Of a DNA stretch of 33,614 nucleotides, positions 7,751 through 15,501 are shown one piece after another. Both the position numbers and the translations under genes were made by a program. A model generated the notes under the pieces. That model was not told where the DNA came from. It searched no databases and saw only the letters and a program-made list of their open reading frames with translations. The stretch lies in NCBI GenBank assembly GCA_014378525.1, contig JACMNL010000047.1, positions 1 to 33,614 of the forward strand, read 5' to 3'. Positions within the stretch are counted from its first letter, which is position 1. Every line of letters begins with the position of its first letter. The stretch comes from Bacteriovorax sp. Lineage in GTDB: Bacteria; Bdellovibrionota; Bacteriovoracia; Bacteriovoracales; Bacteriovoracaceae.

Positions 7751-8014
7751 ATGAAATCTTTTAAAATGATATTTGCAGTAGTTATAGTAAGCAGTGTTAT
7801 AGGAAGTCAGGCATTTGCACAAAGTGCAGTTCGTGCTGACGAAAGAATTAAAAATCCACAGGCCTATCGATTAGGCGACTCAGAAGATCTTCAGGCCGAT
7901 CAGATGACTGTAGACGAAACAAAAGTTTGTAATCAAGATTCAAACAAAAATGTTCAGTCTATAGATAACAGACCTCAATCAATTAAAAGATTAAATAATC
8001 ACTCTGATACTTAA
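7751..8014 (+). CDS. Small exported protein of unknown function
   Basis: No family is recognised. The start is ATG 7751, with GGGAG seven bases upstream; the TTG at 7739 is only an open-frame extension. The product is 87 residues. A Sec signal peptide (KMIFAVVIVSSVIGSQAFA) ends before QSAVRADE. The mature chain of about 64 residues is highly polar and Asn/Asp/Gln-rich with a single Cys (ETKVCNQD), which could form an intermolecular disulfide. It ends at a bidirectional terminator shared with the convergent YceI gene. It shares its layout, but no clear sequence similarity, with the preceding small exported protein. Confidence 0.7.
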   Translation: MKSFKMIFAVVIVSSVIGSQAFAQSAVRADERIKNPQAYRLGDSEDLQADQMTVDETKVCNQDSNKNVQSIDNRPQSIKRLNNHSDT

Positions 8015-8034
8015 TCTGTCAAAAAAATTTCAAA

Positions 8035-8066
8035 AATAAGGTCTGGAAGAAAGTCCAGGCCTTATT
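8035..8066. terminator. Bidirectional terminator between small exported protein and YceI genes
   Basis: AATAAGGTCTGGA pairs with TCCAGGCCTTATT (one G-U) around a 6-nt loop. T-rich runs follow on both strands, stronger on the minus strand. It covers the stop codon of the YceI gene. Confidence 0.8.
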
Positions 8067-8775
8067 TTCTCTTGAGATCCAGAGGATTAGTAGAGGTTGA
8101 AAGTTTTTTAATTTTACCTTTATTTAAAAGATCTCTTTCTATAATTCCTTTAGTAGAAGGAACCATGTGTGTTGAAAAAGAAGTTTTATCACCTATTGCC
8201 TGTGCCTGAACAGTAAGTGATATCCGGACATTGTCGCCAATGAGAAAGCTGCCGTTATCCATTGTTTTATTCCACACTACACCATAAGTTTTACGATCGA
8301 GTTCACCACTAAGAGTAAAAAAATAATTTTCTTTTCCCCATGGATCTTTTAATTTACCTTTATAAATTCCTTCAAGTATTAATGGTCTCTTGATTCCTCT
8401 CATTGTCAGGTAACCACCGATTACAATCTTTTTACCGGTTTCAATTTTTATCGGTCCAGGTGCTTCAAAAATAATCTCTGGATAATTGGCAGCAAAAAAG
8501 AACTCATGGCCCTTAAGATGAAAATCTCTTTTCCCGTCATTGGTATCAACACTATTTGAATCCACAATTATTTTAATATTAGAAATATCGTTTTCAGCAT
8601 TATTAAGTTTAAATGTTCCCTGAAATTTCTTGAAATGACCTTCAACTTTAGTCATGAGCATGTAATCTACATCAAAGGCAACCTTTGAATGCTCGATGAT
8701 GAGTTCAAAATCTTTAGAATAAACTTTCGGAGTTAAGATCGTTAACAGCATAAACAGGCCTATAATTGATTTCAT
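8062..8775 (-). CDS. YceI family periplasmic lipocalin-like protein
   Basis: A 237-residue exported protein with an N-terminal signal peptide (SIIGLFMLLTILTPKVYS). It has the YceI-like pattern: HSKVAFDVDYMLMTKVEGHFKKF at the start of the barrel, KRDFHLKGHEFFFAANYPEIIFE in the middle, GYLTMRGIKRPLIL, and DRKTYGVVWNK near the end. YceI proteins form a calycin barrel that binds isoprenoid or lipid ligands in the periplasm. About 45 basic residues follow the usual end of the domain and are unexplained. A strong ribosome site (GAGAGGAAATA) supports the start. It is divergent from an AraC regulator 108 bp away, which may control it (inference from position). Confidence 0.88.
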   Translation of the reverse strand: MKSIIGLFMLLTILTPKVYSKDFELIIEHSKVAFDVDYMLMTKVEGHFKKFQGTFKLNNAENDISNIKIIVDSNSVDTNDGKRDFHLKGHEFFFAANYPEIIFEAPGPIKIETGKKIVIGGYLTMRGIKRPLILEGIYKGKLKDPWGKENYFFTLSGELDRKTYGVVWNKTMDNGSFLIGDNVRISLTVQAQAIGDKTSFSTHMVPSTKGIIERDLLNKGKIKKLSTSTNPLDLKRK

Positions 8776-8883
8776 TATTTCCTCTCTGGTTTAGTCTATT
8801 ATAGCAATTCAAGGCTGTGGATTCTATGGACGAGAAGGGGAATAACTAGCACAAAACACCCCATTTATGTTAAAGTATTTCTT

Positions 8884-9762
8884 ATGAGTAAAAAGCATAA
8901 TCTTACCCATTTAGATACCCTGCACCCGATGGTTTCATTCGGAGTTGTATCCGGACTTACCAAACAGGTGAGAGTCACCAGACTTGAAAGTAGATTAAAT
9001 CCCGCCGTGCCTTTTCCTCACAAACATAATTTTTATCACATTGTTATCATCACCAAAGGTAAAGGCTGGCATGAAATTGATTTTAAGCGACATGCTGTAA
9101 AAGCAGGATCTATATTTTTTATGAAGCCTGCACAGGTTCATTCCTGGGCGATGACAAAAGATACAACTGGAATCGTCATCGAGTTCGAAGGTCTTTCAAT
9201 GTTTGCAGGTGACGAAGCCTATCATATTTTATCCAGTGCCCTTAATCCCGTGCAGGATTATTTTTTTGTGAAAGGTGTACAAAAAGATGAGATCATTTCT
9301 CATTGTAAAAATATGCTGAATGAATATGTATCAGAGAAAAAAGATTTTGAAATCTTTCTGCGTTTAAGTCTGGCATCACTTTTACTTCTCTTTTCACGAA
9401 TACAGATCAATAAACCGGCAAAACGCAACCGCATTTCAAAATTCAGGGAAGAGTTCGGAGAGCTGATAGAAAAAAATTTCCGTATTCACCATGACGTAGG
9501 TTTTTATGCGAAAACTCTCGGCATAACAACCAAGGCACTTACTGCAAAGGTGAATAGAGTTTTGGGTAAAAGTGTGAGGAGTCTGGTTCAGGAAAGATGC
9601 ATACTGGAAAGTAAACGGTTGCTGGCCTACTCGGATTTATCAGTGAGTGAAATATCTCTGGAGCTGGGCTTTGAAGACCCGAATTACTTTACCCGTTTTT
9701 TTAAATTAAAAACCAAAGTGAATCCGGGAAAATTCAGGCAAAAAGTCAGGACACTCTGTTAG
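8884..9762 (+). CDS. AraC family transcriptional regulator with N-terminal cupin domain
   Basis: Residues about 25-110 form a cupin sensor (PFPHKHNFYHIVIITKGKG, then GSIFFMKPAQVHSW). The C-terminal 100 residues contain the double helix-turn-helix of AraC, ending with LSVSEISLELGFEDPNYFTRFFK and the family-typical NPGKFR tail (V..P..FR). The domain that senses the ligand is unassigned. No ribosome site is visible; a TAAAGT box (8871-8876) ends 7 nt before ATG 8884, compatible with a leaderless message but with a poor -35. Candidate targets by position are the divergent YceI gene and possibly the downstream Tat-exported pirin. The 3' end of the gene holds the terminator of the convergent pirin gene. 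Confidence 0.87.
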   Translation: MSKKHNLTHLDTLHPMVSFGVVSGLTKQVRVTRLESRLNPAVPFPHKHNFYHIVIITKGKGWHEIDFKRHAVKAGSIFFMKPAQVHSWAMTKDTTGIVIEFEGLSMFAGDEAYHILSSALNPVQDYFFVKGVQKDEIISHCKNMLNEYVSEKKDFEIFLRLSLASLLLLFSRIQINKPAKRNRISKFREEFGELIEKNFRIHHDVGFYAKTLGITTKALTAKVNRVLGKSVRSLVQERCILESKRLLAYSDLSVSEISLELGFEDPNYFTRFFKLKTKVNPGKFRQKVRTLC

Positions 9763-9772
9763 AGAGTGTCCT
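9748..9772 (-). terminator. Terminator of the exported pirin gene, embedded in the AraC stop region
   Basis: AGGACACTCT and AGAGTGTCCT are perfect 10-bp arms with a 5-nt loop that contains the AraC stop codon. Read on the minus strand it is followed by GACTTTTTG, so it serves the pirin gene. The plus strand lacks a U-tract. Confidence 0.7.
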
Positions 9773-9781
9773 GAACAAATA

Positions 9782-10597
9782 TTAAGCTAAATCAAATAAC
9801 ATAAATTCTGAATCATCTGTTGCTGCAATTTTTAGCAACTGTGCATCTGAAGTTCTAAGTCCGTCACCGGTTTCGATTTTTTCTCCGTTCACATCAACAG
9901 AACCTTTGATCATTTGAATCCATACGTGTCTTCCCGGGCGGATATCAAAATTCACCGGTTGACCTTTTTTAAGTTTAGAAATGTAAAGATCAGCGTCCTG
10001 GTTGATTCCAATGGAACCATCGCGACCATTTTCTGAAATAACCAGAACCATGTCTTTACTCTCAATATCTTCCTTAAAAGATTTCTGTCCATAACTGAAA
10101 GGCGCACCTGTCTTGTTTGGTGTAACCCAGATCTGGAAAAAATGAGCGACTTTGTCCGGACTTTCATTGTACTCAGAGTGAAGTACACCAGTACCAGCAC
10201 TCATTCTTTGAACCTCACCTGGGCGGATTACCGCTTTATTCCCGGTAGAGTCTTCATGTAACAATGAACCCGAGACAACGTAAGATATAATTTCCATATC
10301 TCTGTGCCCGTGTTTTCCAAATCCCGTACCACCTTCAATGCGGTCTTCGTTAATGACTCTTAGATTTCTAAAATTCATATAAGCAGGATTATAATAATCG
10401 GCAAATGAAAATGTATGGCGTGATTTAAGCCATCCATGATCTGCATTACCTCTGTTTTCTGATTTTAAAATTTGAAACATATTGCCCCCGTTCTTTGTCT
10501 GTGCTGCATAGGCTTGACCCCATTGGTTCTTTGTAAAAAGAGCAGCTGTTAATGATGTTAGTCCTACTAAAAAATTACGTCTATTATTCGTCTGCAT
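9782..10597 (-). CDS. Pirin / quercetinase-like bicupin with Tat signal peptide
   Basis: The chain opens with a twin-arginine signal (NNRRNFLVGL, Arg6-Arg7, then a hydrophobic stretch and AYA-A near residue 31). The pirin (YhaK-type) domain starts at about residue 40 (MFQILKSENRG). The metal ligands are all present: His96, His98 (GKHGHRDME), His140 and Glu142 (GVLHSEYN). YhaK-like pirins are normally cytoplasmic; some have quercetin dioxygenase activity. Tat export would deliver a folded, metal-loaded protein to the periplasm. The ribosome site GAGG supports the start at 10597. An internal ATG at 10480, exactly where cytosolic homologues begin, has GGGGG four bases upstream, so a second cytosolic form is possible. 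Confidence 0.87.
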   Translation of the reverse strand: MQTNNRRNFLVGLTSLTAALFTKNQWGQAYAAQTKNGGNMFQILKSENRGNADHGWLKSRHTFSFADYYNPAYMNFRNLRVINEDRIEGGTGFGKHGHRDMEIISYVVSGSLLHEDSTGNKAVIRPGEVQRMSAGTGVLHSEYNESPDKVAHFFQIWVTPNKTGAPFSYGQKSFKEDIESKDMVLVISENGRDGSIGINQDADLYISKLKKGQPVNFDIRPGRHVWIQMIKGSVDVNGEKIETGDGLRTSDAQLLKIAATDDSEFMLFDLA

Positions 10598-10757
10598 ATA
10601 AATATCCTCGAATAAGTTTCTTTCTTGTAACTATATTACTGCATCTGGAGATATTTTATTAGACGGTATTATCTAGAATCATATTTCAACCTATTGGATA
10701 ATTAAAGTGGTCCTCGATAGGCATTTTCATTGCACTATATAAAAAAAGAGGTTCAAA

Positions 10758-12128
10758 ATGGAAAATTTTTGGGGCGAGTTCACAGACAAATTAAAGACAA
10801 CTTTTGAAGACATTGAGGGGAAAAGCAGGAAGGATCTCAACCTTATCAAGAACATCCCTTCGATGATGGCCATGATAGGAGAACTTGAAGGCGATGAATT
10901 ACTTTTATGGCTGGACCAGGCACGCAAAATAAAAAAAAGAAGAGATCCCAAATTTCCCCCGATCAATGGGGATTTTTACGACACCAGACATGTCCTTACT
11001 GCCGATGACAGAATCGTCATCGATAACGTCAGAAAATTTATGCTGGAAGAAATTGAACCAATCGCCACAGAATACTGGTTAAAAGGTGAGTTCCCGTTTC
11101 AGATCATCGATAAAATGAAAAAATTAAACATCATCGGAATGGCCTATGAAAAAGAATATGGCGGCCAGGGAAAATCGCAGTTGCTTGAAGGAATGGTAGG
11201 TGAGGAAATCGCGAGAGTGGATGTTTCAACCTGCACTTTTTTCGGTGTTCATTCCGGCCTCGCACTCAATTCAATTTATCTTTGCGGATCAGAAGAACAG
11301 AAAAAACAATTTATTCCAGAGATGATCAGAATGGATAAGATTGGCGCTTTCGCATTAACGGAACCTGATGTTGGTTCAGCAGCGAGCATGGGACTAAAAA
11401 CAACCTGCAAGCGTGAAGGCGATATATGGACACTTAACGGTGAAAAAAAATGGATCGGAAACGCTACATTTGCCGACTACATTATTGTATGGGCAAAAGA
11501 TGAAGACGATCATCAGGTAAAAGGTTTTATTGTCGACAGAATATCTTCCGGTCTCACTACGGAAAAAATAGAAGACAAAATGTCTTTGCGAATTGTTCAA
11601 AATGCATTGATAAAAATAGTGAATGTGAAAGTAAAAGAAGAAAGGCGATTACAAAACGCCAACACTTTTAAAGATACTGCAAGAGTATTAAAAATGACCA
11701 GAGCTGGAGTCGCCTGGCAGGCCGTAGGATGTGCCCGTGGCGCGTATGAACACACACTCGACTATACTATGAAGCGACGTCAGTTCGACCGTCCTATTGC
11801 CGGTTTCCAGATGACTCAGGACCTGCTGGCACAAATGCTTTCGCAGTTAACGGCCATGCAGTGCCTGGTTACCCGTTTAAGCCAGCTGCAGGATTTAGGA
11901 GCAATGTCCGACGAACAAGCTTCACTTGCAAAAATTTTCTGCACAGTCGGTTGCAGAACTATCACTAGCATGTCGAGGGAGTTAATGGGCGCCAATGGAA
12001 TTCTGGTTTCCAATAAAGTTGCAAGATTTTTAGGGGATGCAGAGGCCTTATATTCTTATGAAGGAACCAAACAGATTAACAGTCTGGTTTTGGGAAGAGC
12101 AATCACAGGTCTCAGTGCCTTTGTGTAA
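10758..12128 (+). CDS. Acyl-CoA dehydrogenase, glutaryl-CoA dehydrogenase / ACX4-like subgroup
   Basis: A 456-residue flavoenzyme predicted to introduce a double bond into an acyl-CoA. The domain sequence is typical: ALTEPDVGS for FAD and substrate contact, GEKKWIGNATFADY, GLTTEKIEDKMSLRIVQN, RRQFDRPIAGFQ, and the catalytic Glu435 in YSYEGT near the C-terminus. The KIEDKMSLRIVQN segment resembles glutaryl-CoA dehydrogenases and the plant short-chain ACX4 oxidase, so a short-chain or dicarboxylic substrate is likely. About 70 extra residues precede the normal N-terminus. The ribosome site AGAGG is good. Its last 17 bp overlap the convergent solute-binding protein gene. No electron-transfer flavoprotein gene is adjacent. 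Confidence 0.88.
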   Translation: MENFWGEFTDKLKTTFEDIEGKSRKDLNLIKNIPSMMAMIGELEGDELLLWLDQARKIKKRRDPKFPPINGDFYDTRHVLTADDRIVIDNVRKFMLEEIEPIATEYWLKGEFPFQIIDKMKKLNIIGMAYEKEYGGQGKSQLLEGMVGEEIARVDVSTCTFFGVHSGLALNSIYLCGSEEQKKQFIPEMIRMDKIGAFALTEPDVGSAASMGLKTTCKREGDIWTLNGEKKWIGNATFADYIIVWAKDEDDHQVKGFIVDRISSGLTTEKIEDKMSLRIVQNALIKIVNVKVKEERRLQNANTFKDTARVLKMTRAGVAWQAVGCARGAYEHTLDYTMKRRQFDRPIAGFQMTQDLLAQMLSQLTAMQCLVTRLSQLQDLGAMSDEQASLAKIFCTVGCRTITSMSRELMGANGILVSNKVARFLGDAEALYSYEGTKQINSLVLGRAITGLSAFV

Positions 12129-12942
12129 CTTCTTTCGTGAGCGATCTGTTTTCCTGCTTTAAAATATTCCAGTATTTTTTCTCAAGGGATTTTACAGTTC
12201 CATTAGATTCATACTCCTGAAATTTTTTCTTTAAAAAAGAATTAAACTCTGGTGTGTTCCATGGTGATTTTAATGAAACGGGAGCATAAAGGCCTGTCAC
12301 GATAATTCGTTTTGGTAAAATAATATATTTATCTTCAAGCATAAGTTTTGTAAGAGCTGCCTTTCCTGAATTGATTCCGGCAATCATGTAACGAGCGCGC
12401 TTTTTTTCCAGAAAACGAAAACACTGCTCTGTTGTAGGAAGTCGAGTAAGATTTTTGTTGACCTTTTCCATATCATCGAACTTTGTTCCAAAACTATCGT
12501 TGATGATAGCTACCCCTGGATATTTTAACAGGTCTTTTAATTCTTCAAATTTAAATTGCTGTCCTTTTCTGACGAAGACCACTGTCTCGTCCATCATAAA
12601 AGCATCGGCAGCATAATTGTAAAGAGCTATTCTCTCTTCTGTTTTATAGGGAGGAAGAAGAATATCAATTCTTCCGGCCTTTACTTCTTCCTGAGCTCTG
12701 CCCCAGGTATCAACATTGGAGAACACCACTTTGATATTGGCGTCTTTTGCAATCAACTCTAATAGCTCAACTGCAATCCCTTCAAGTTTTCCATCTCTAC
12801 CGGCCCATACAACTGGAGGATAATCCGGATGTCCCGTTACAGTAATAGTACGGTTATTTGGCAAAATAGTATTGGCAAGCTCTGTCTGGGAATAAGCAGC
12901 AGATATAAAAGAAAATGCGAAGATGAGAATGAGAAGCTTCAT
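12112..12942 (-). CDS. Periplasmic solute-binding protein, family 3-like
   Basis: A 276-residue protein with a Sec signal peptide (LILIFAFSFISAAYSQ). The SBP_bac_3 pattern is present: ITVTGHPDYPPVVWAGRDGKLEGIAVELLELIAKD, a hinge segment GRIDILLPPYKTEERIALYNYA, and KSPWNTPEFNSFLKKKFQEYESNGTVKSLEKKYW near the end. Such proteins bind amino acids or other small polar molecules, normally for an ABC importer, but no transporter genes are nearby, so it may be an orphan receptor-type protein. It lacks a ribosome site; a strong promoter places the transcript start about 4 nt before the ATG. It overlaps the acyl-CoA dehydrogenase end by 17 bp. Confidence 0.82.
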   Translation of the reverse strand: MKLLILIFAFSFISAAYSQTELANTILPNNRTITVTGHPDYPPVVWAGRDGKLEGIAVELLELIAKDANIKVVFSNVDTWGRAQEEVKAGRIDILLPPYKTEERIALYNYAADAFMMDETVVFVRKGQQFKFEELKDLLKYPGVAIINDSFGTKFDDMEKVNKNLTRLPTTEQCFRFLEKKRARYMIAGINSGKAALTKLMLEDKYIILPKRIIVTGLYAPVSLKSPWNTPEFNSFLKKKFQEYESNGTVKSLEKKYWNILKQENRSLTKEVTQRH

Positions 12943-12980
12943 AGTTTTGAGAAGTATACATTTACTACTCTGTGAATCAA
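12943..12980 (-). promoter_or_regulatory. sigma-70 promoter of the solute-binding protein gene, very short leader
   Basis: Minus strand: TTGATT (12980-12975), a 16-bp spacer, TATACT (12958-12953), then 10 nt to ATG 12942. The predicted +1 near 12946 leaves only about four untranslated bases and no ribosome site. Confidence 0.55.
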
Positions 12981-13090
12981 TGGATTATTGCTTTTAGATA
13001 GAAAAATTTATGTAATCTTTATATTGAAGACGAGTGTTCTGATAGATAGGATAAATATCAAAATGTATTCGTCACAAACAAGGATAGCTT

Positions 13091-13732
13091 ATGATCGATT
13101 TATATTACTGGACGACACCAAATGGTCACAAAATTACGGTTTTTTTAGAAGAGTCTGGACTGCCTTATAAAATTCACCCGGTCAACATTTCAAAGAATGA
13201 ACAATTCGCATCTGATTTTTTAAAAATTTCTCCAAATAATAAAATTCCGGCAATTGTTGATAATGCTCCTGAAGATAATAAAGGGCCTTTATCCCTTTTT
13301 GAATCTGGTGCTATCCTCTGGTATCTGGCAGAAAAATCTAAAAAATTTATTCCTCATAGTGCCCGTGAAAAAGCAGAAGTTTCAGAGTGGCTTTTCTGGC
13401 AGATGGGAGGTCTCGGGCCGATGGCCGGACAGAATCACCACTTCAATACATATGCTCCTGAAAAAATTCCATATGCTATGGAGAGATATACAAAAGAGAC
13501 GGCACGTTTATATGGCGTTCTTGATAAACAACTTCATGGTCGTGACTGGGTCGCAGCTGGACAGTATACAATTGCAGACATGGCCATTTATCCCTGGATT
13601 GTTCCACATAAAATGCAAGGGCAAAATCTCGACGACTTTCCAAACTTAAAAAAATGGTATGAAAAAATGCAATCGCGTGAGGCAGTAAAAAAAGCATATG
13701 CTCTGGCCAAAGATATTTCCGGACAAAAATAA
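13091..13732 (+). CDS. Glutathione S-transferase, Nu-class (YfcG/YghU-like)
   Basis: A 213-residue two-domain GST. The N-terminal thioredoxin-like domain has the YYWTTPNGHKIT motif (residues 5-16) typical of the Nu class, whose Escherichia coli members YfcG and YghU act as glutathione-dependent disulfide reductases or organic peroxidases. The NKIPAIVD cis-proline loop and FESGAILWYLAEK follow. The helical C-terminal domain has TIADMAIYPW. Start ATG 13091 has AAGGA six bases upstream. Its TAA overlaps the ATG of the next gene (TAATG), so it is the first gene of a coupled GST / aldo-keto reductase / pirin operon probably devoted to reactive electrophiles or oxidants (inference). Confidence 0.88.
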   Translation: MIDLYYWTTPNGHKITVFLEESGLPYKIHPVNISKNEQFASDFLKISPNNKIPAIVDNAPEDNKGPLSLFESGAILWYLAEKSKKFIPHSAREKAEVSEWLFWQMGGLGPMAGQNHHFNTYAPEKIPYAMERYTKETARLYGVLDKQLHGRDWVAAGQYTIADMAIYPWIVPHKMQGQNLDDFPNLKKWYEKMQSREAVKKAYALAKDISGQK

Positions 13733-14568
13733 TGAACATCGAGAATCCAAAATTTATTTCATTGAACGACAAGATGAAAATGCCCACTGTTGGTTTCGGC
13801 ACATGGAGAGTGAGCAATACTGAAGCACCGGAAGTTGTAAATCAAGCGCTCGATGCCGGATACCGTCTCATTGATACTGCATCGATGTATAACAATGAAG
13901 AAGGCGTCGGAAAAGGTATTAAAGAAAATTCTCTGTCACGAAATGAAATATTTCTGGCGACAAAACTCTGGAGCAATGATCATGGTTATGATTCGGCCTT
14001 AAGAGCGATGGATAATAGTCTTAAAAAATTGCAAACAGACTACATTGATTTATTTCATATTCACTGGCCGGTGCCAAAACAGGATAAATATGTATCGACA
14101 TGGAAGGCGCTCAATCGTCTACACAAAGAAGGGCTGGCAAAATCTATCGGTGTCTGTAATTTTCAGATCTCTCATCTTCAGAGACTCATTGATGAAACCG
14201 GAATTATACCTTCAGTGAATCAGGTCGAACTTCATCCACACTTTCAACAAAAAGAGTTGCGTGAATTTCATGCTAAACACGGAATCGTAACTGAAGCATG
14301 GAGTCCGCTTGCACGCAGTGAAGTTTTCACTGATCCGGTAATCTTAAGTATTTCTAAGAAGTATAATAAAACTCCATCGCAAATTGTTCTGCGCTGGCAT
14401 TTTGAAAGTGGAATAATCGCCATTCCTAAAACCAGCAAAGTTTCCAGAATGCTGGAGAATCTGAATATTTTTGATTTTAGTTTAACAGCAGAAGACTTAA
14501 AAGAATTAAGTAAAATTGACCGTGAAGATGGAAGAACCGGTGCCAATCCCGATACAGCGGATTTTTAA
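13732..14568 (+). CDS. Aldo/keto reductase (2,5-diketo-gluconate reductase-like)
   Basis: A 278-residue NADPH-dependent carbonyl reductase. The catalytic tetrad is visible: Asp48 and Tyr53 (LIDTASMYNNEEGVG), Lys78 (ATKLW) and His111 (FHIHWP). The NADPH-binding tail motif IPKTSKVSRMLENLNIFDF is present. Members close to DkgA reduce methylglyoxal, short aldehydes and keto sugars. It is translationally coupled to the GST by a 1-bp TAATG overlap and followed 15 bp later by a pirin, supporting an aldehyde/electrophile detoxification role. The exact substrate is not predictable. Confidence 0.9.
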   Translation: MNIENPKFISLNDKMKMPTVGFGTWRVSNTEAPEVVNQALDAGYRLIDTASMYNNEEGVGKGIKENSLSRNEIFLATKLWSNDHGYDSALRAMDNSLKKLQTDYIDLFHIHWPVPKQDKYVSTWKALNRLHKEGLAKSIGVCNFQISHLQRLIDETGIIPSVNQVELHPHFQQKELREFHAKHGIVTEAWSPLARSEVFTDPVILSISKKYNKTPSQIVLRWHFESGIIAIPKTSKVSRMLENLNIFDFSLTAEDLKELSKIDREDGRTGANPDTADF

Positions 14569-14583
14569 ATTTAAGGACATTAC

Positions 14584-15465
14584 ATGACAAACAGAATTCA
14601 GCATATAATTGAATCAAGAACAAAAGATCTCGGCGGCGGAATGATGGTAAGCCGCGTGCTTCCATTCGCCAAAAAAAGAATGGTCGGACCTTTTATTTTT
14701 CTCGATCACATGGGCCCGGTTCATTTTGACAAGGACCATAAAATGACAGTGAATCCACATCCACATATTGGACTTTCAACTCTTACTTATTTATTCAAAG
14801 GCCGGATTCATCATCATGATAGTCTTGGGTCATCGGCCATCATAGTACCCGGTGAAGTGAACTGGATGACAGCGGGAAAAGGAATTTCTCATTCGGAAAA
14901 AACCCCTGAAGATGATCTAGGTAATGAGACGGATGTTCATGGTCTGCAATTCTGGGTTGCGCTACCAGATGATCTGGAAGAGATGGAACCCTCATTTGAA
15001 AATTATAAAACTAACGAGATTCCGAAAGTTGAATCAACGGATGCAACGATTGATGTTGTCGTCGGAAATTTTGCAGATAAAGTTTCTCCGGTTAAGGCCT
15101 ATAGCCCTGTTACGTTCATCAATATAAAAGCTAAAAATGATTTTTATTTCGTTCAAGGTGAAAATAATTTTGAACTTGCTTTATTTCTGATAGAAGGATC
15201 GATGACTATTGATGGAAAGATTTATGAAAATCATGAATTGATAGTTTTCGAGCGAGGTTCTAAAATTGAGGCAACGATTACGAAAGGAAGCCACTGCGCA
15301 CTTATAGGAGGGGAGCCATTTCTCAATCCAAAATTTATCTGGTGGAATTTTGTTTCAAGTTCAAAAGAAAAAATGAAAACTGCACGCGACAACTGGAATG
15401 AAGGAAATTTTCCTCAGGTACCCAATGAAGGAAATCGCCTGTTTGCACCGCTTGAAATGATTTAG
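14584..15465 (+). CDS. Pirin family bicupin protein, cytosolic
   Basis: A 293-residue classical pirin without a signal peptide. The four metal ligands are His59 and His61 (NPHPHIGLSTLTYLF), His103 and Glu105 (GKGISHSEKTP). The C-terminal cupin half (ELALFLIEGSMTIDGKIYENHEL) and the pirin tail FIWWNFVSSS are intact. Bacterial pirins are iron-binding proteins linked to redox sensing, and some open quercetin rings. Third gene of the GST operon, with AAGGA eight bases before the ATG. It is clearly distinct from the shorter Tat-exported pirin at 9782-10597, so the window has two compartment-specific paralogues. Confidence 0.9.
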   Translation: MTNRIQHIIESRTKDLGGGMMVSRVLPFAKKRMVGPFIFLDHMGPVHFDKDHKMTVNPHPHIGLSTLTYLFKGRIHHHDSLGSSAIIVPGEVNWMTAGKGISHSEKTPEDDLGNETDVHGLQFWVALPDDLEEMEPSFENYKTNEIPKVESTDATIDVVVGNFADKVSPVKAYSPVTFINIKAKNDFYFVQGENNFELALFLIEGSMTIDGKIYENHELIVFERGSKIEATITKGSHCALIGGEPFLNPKFIWWNFVSSSKEKMKTARDNWNEGNFPQVPNEGNRLFAPLEMI

Positions 15466-15474
15466 TTTTGAAAA

Positions 15475-15494
15475 GACCCGCTTCTCGGCGGGCC
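15475..15494 (-). terminator. Terminator of the hybrid histidine kinase gene
   Basis: On the minus strand GGCCCGC / GCGGGTC (one G-U pair) closes a 6-nt loop and is followed by TTTTC. It lies between the convergent pirin and kinase genes and may slow plus-strand transcription too. Confidence 0.65.
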
Positions 15495-15501
15495 TGATTG
15501 A

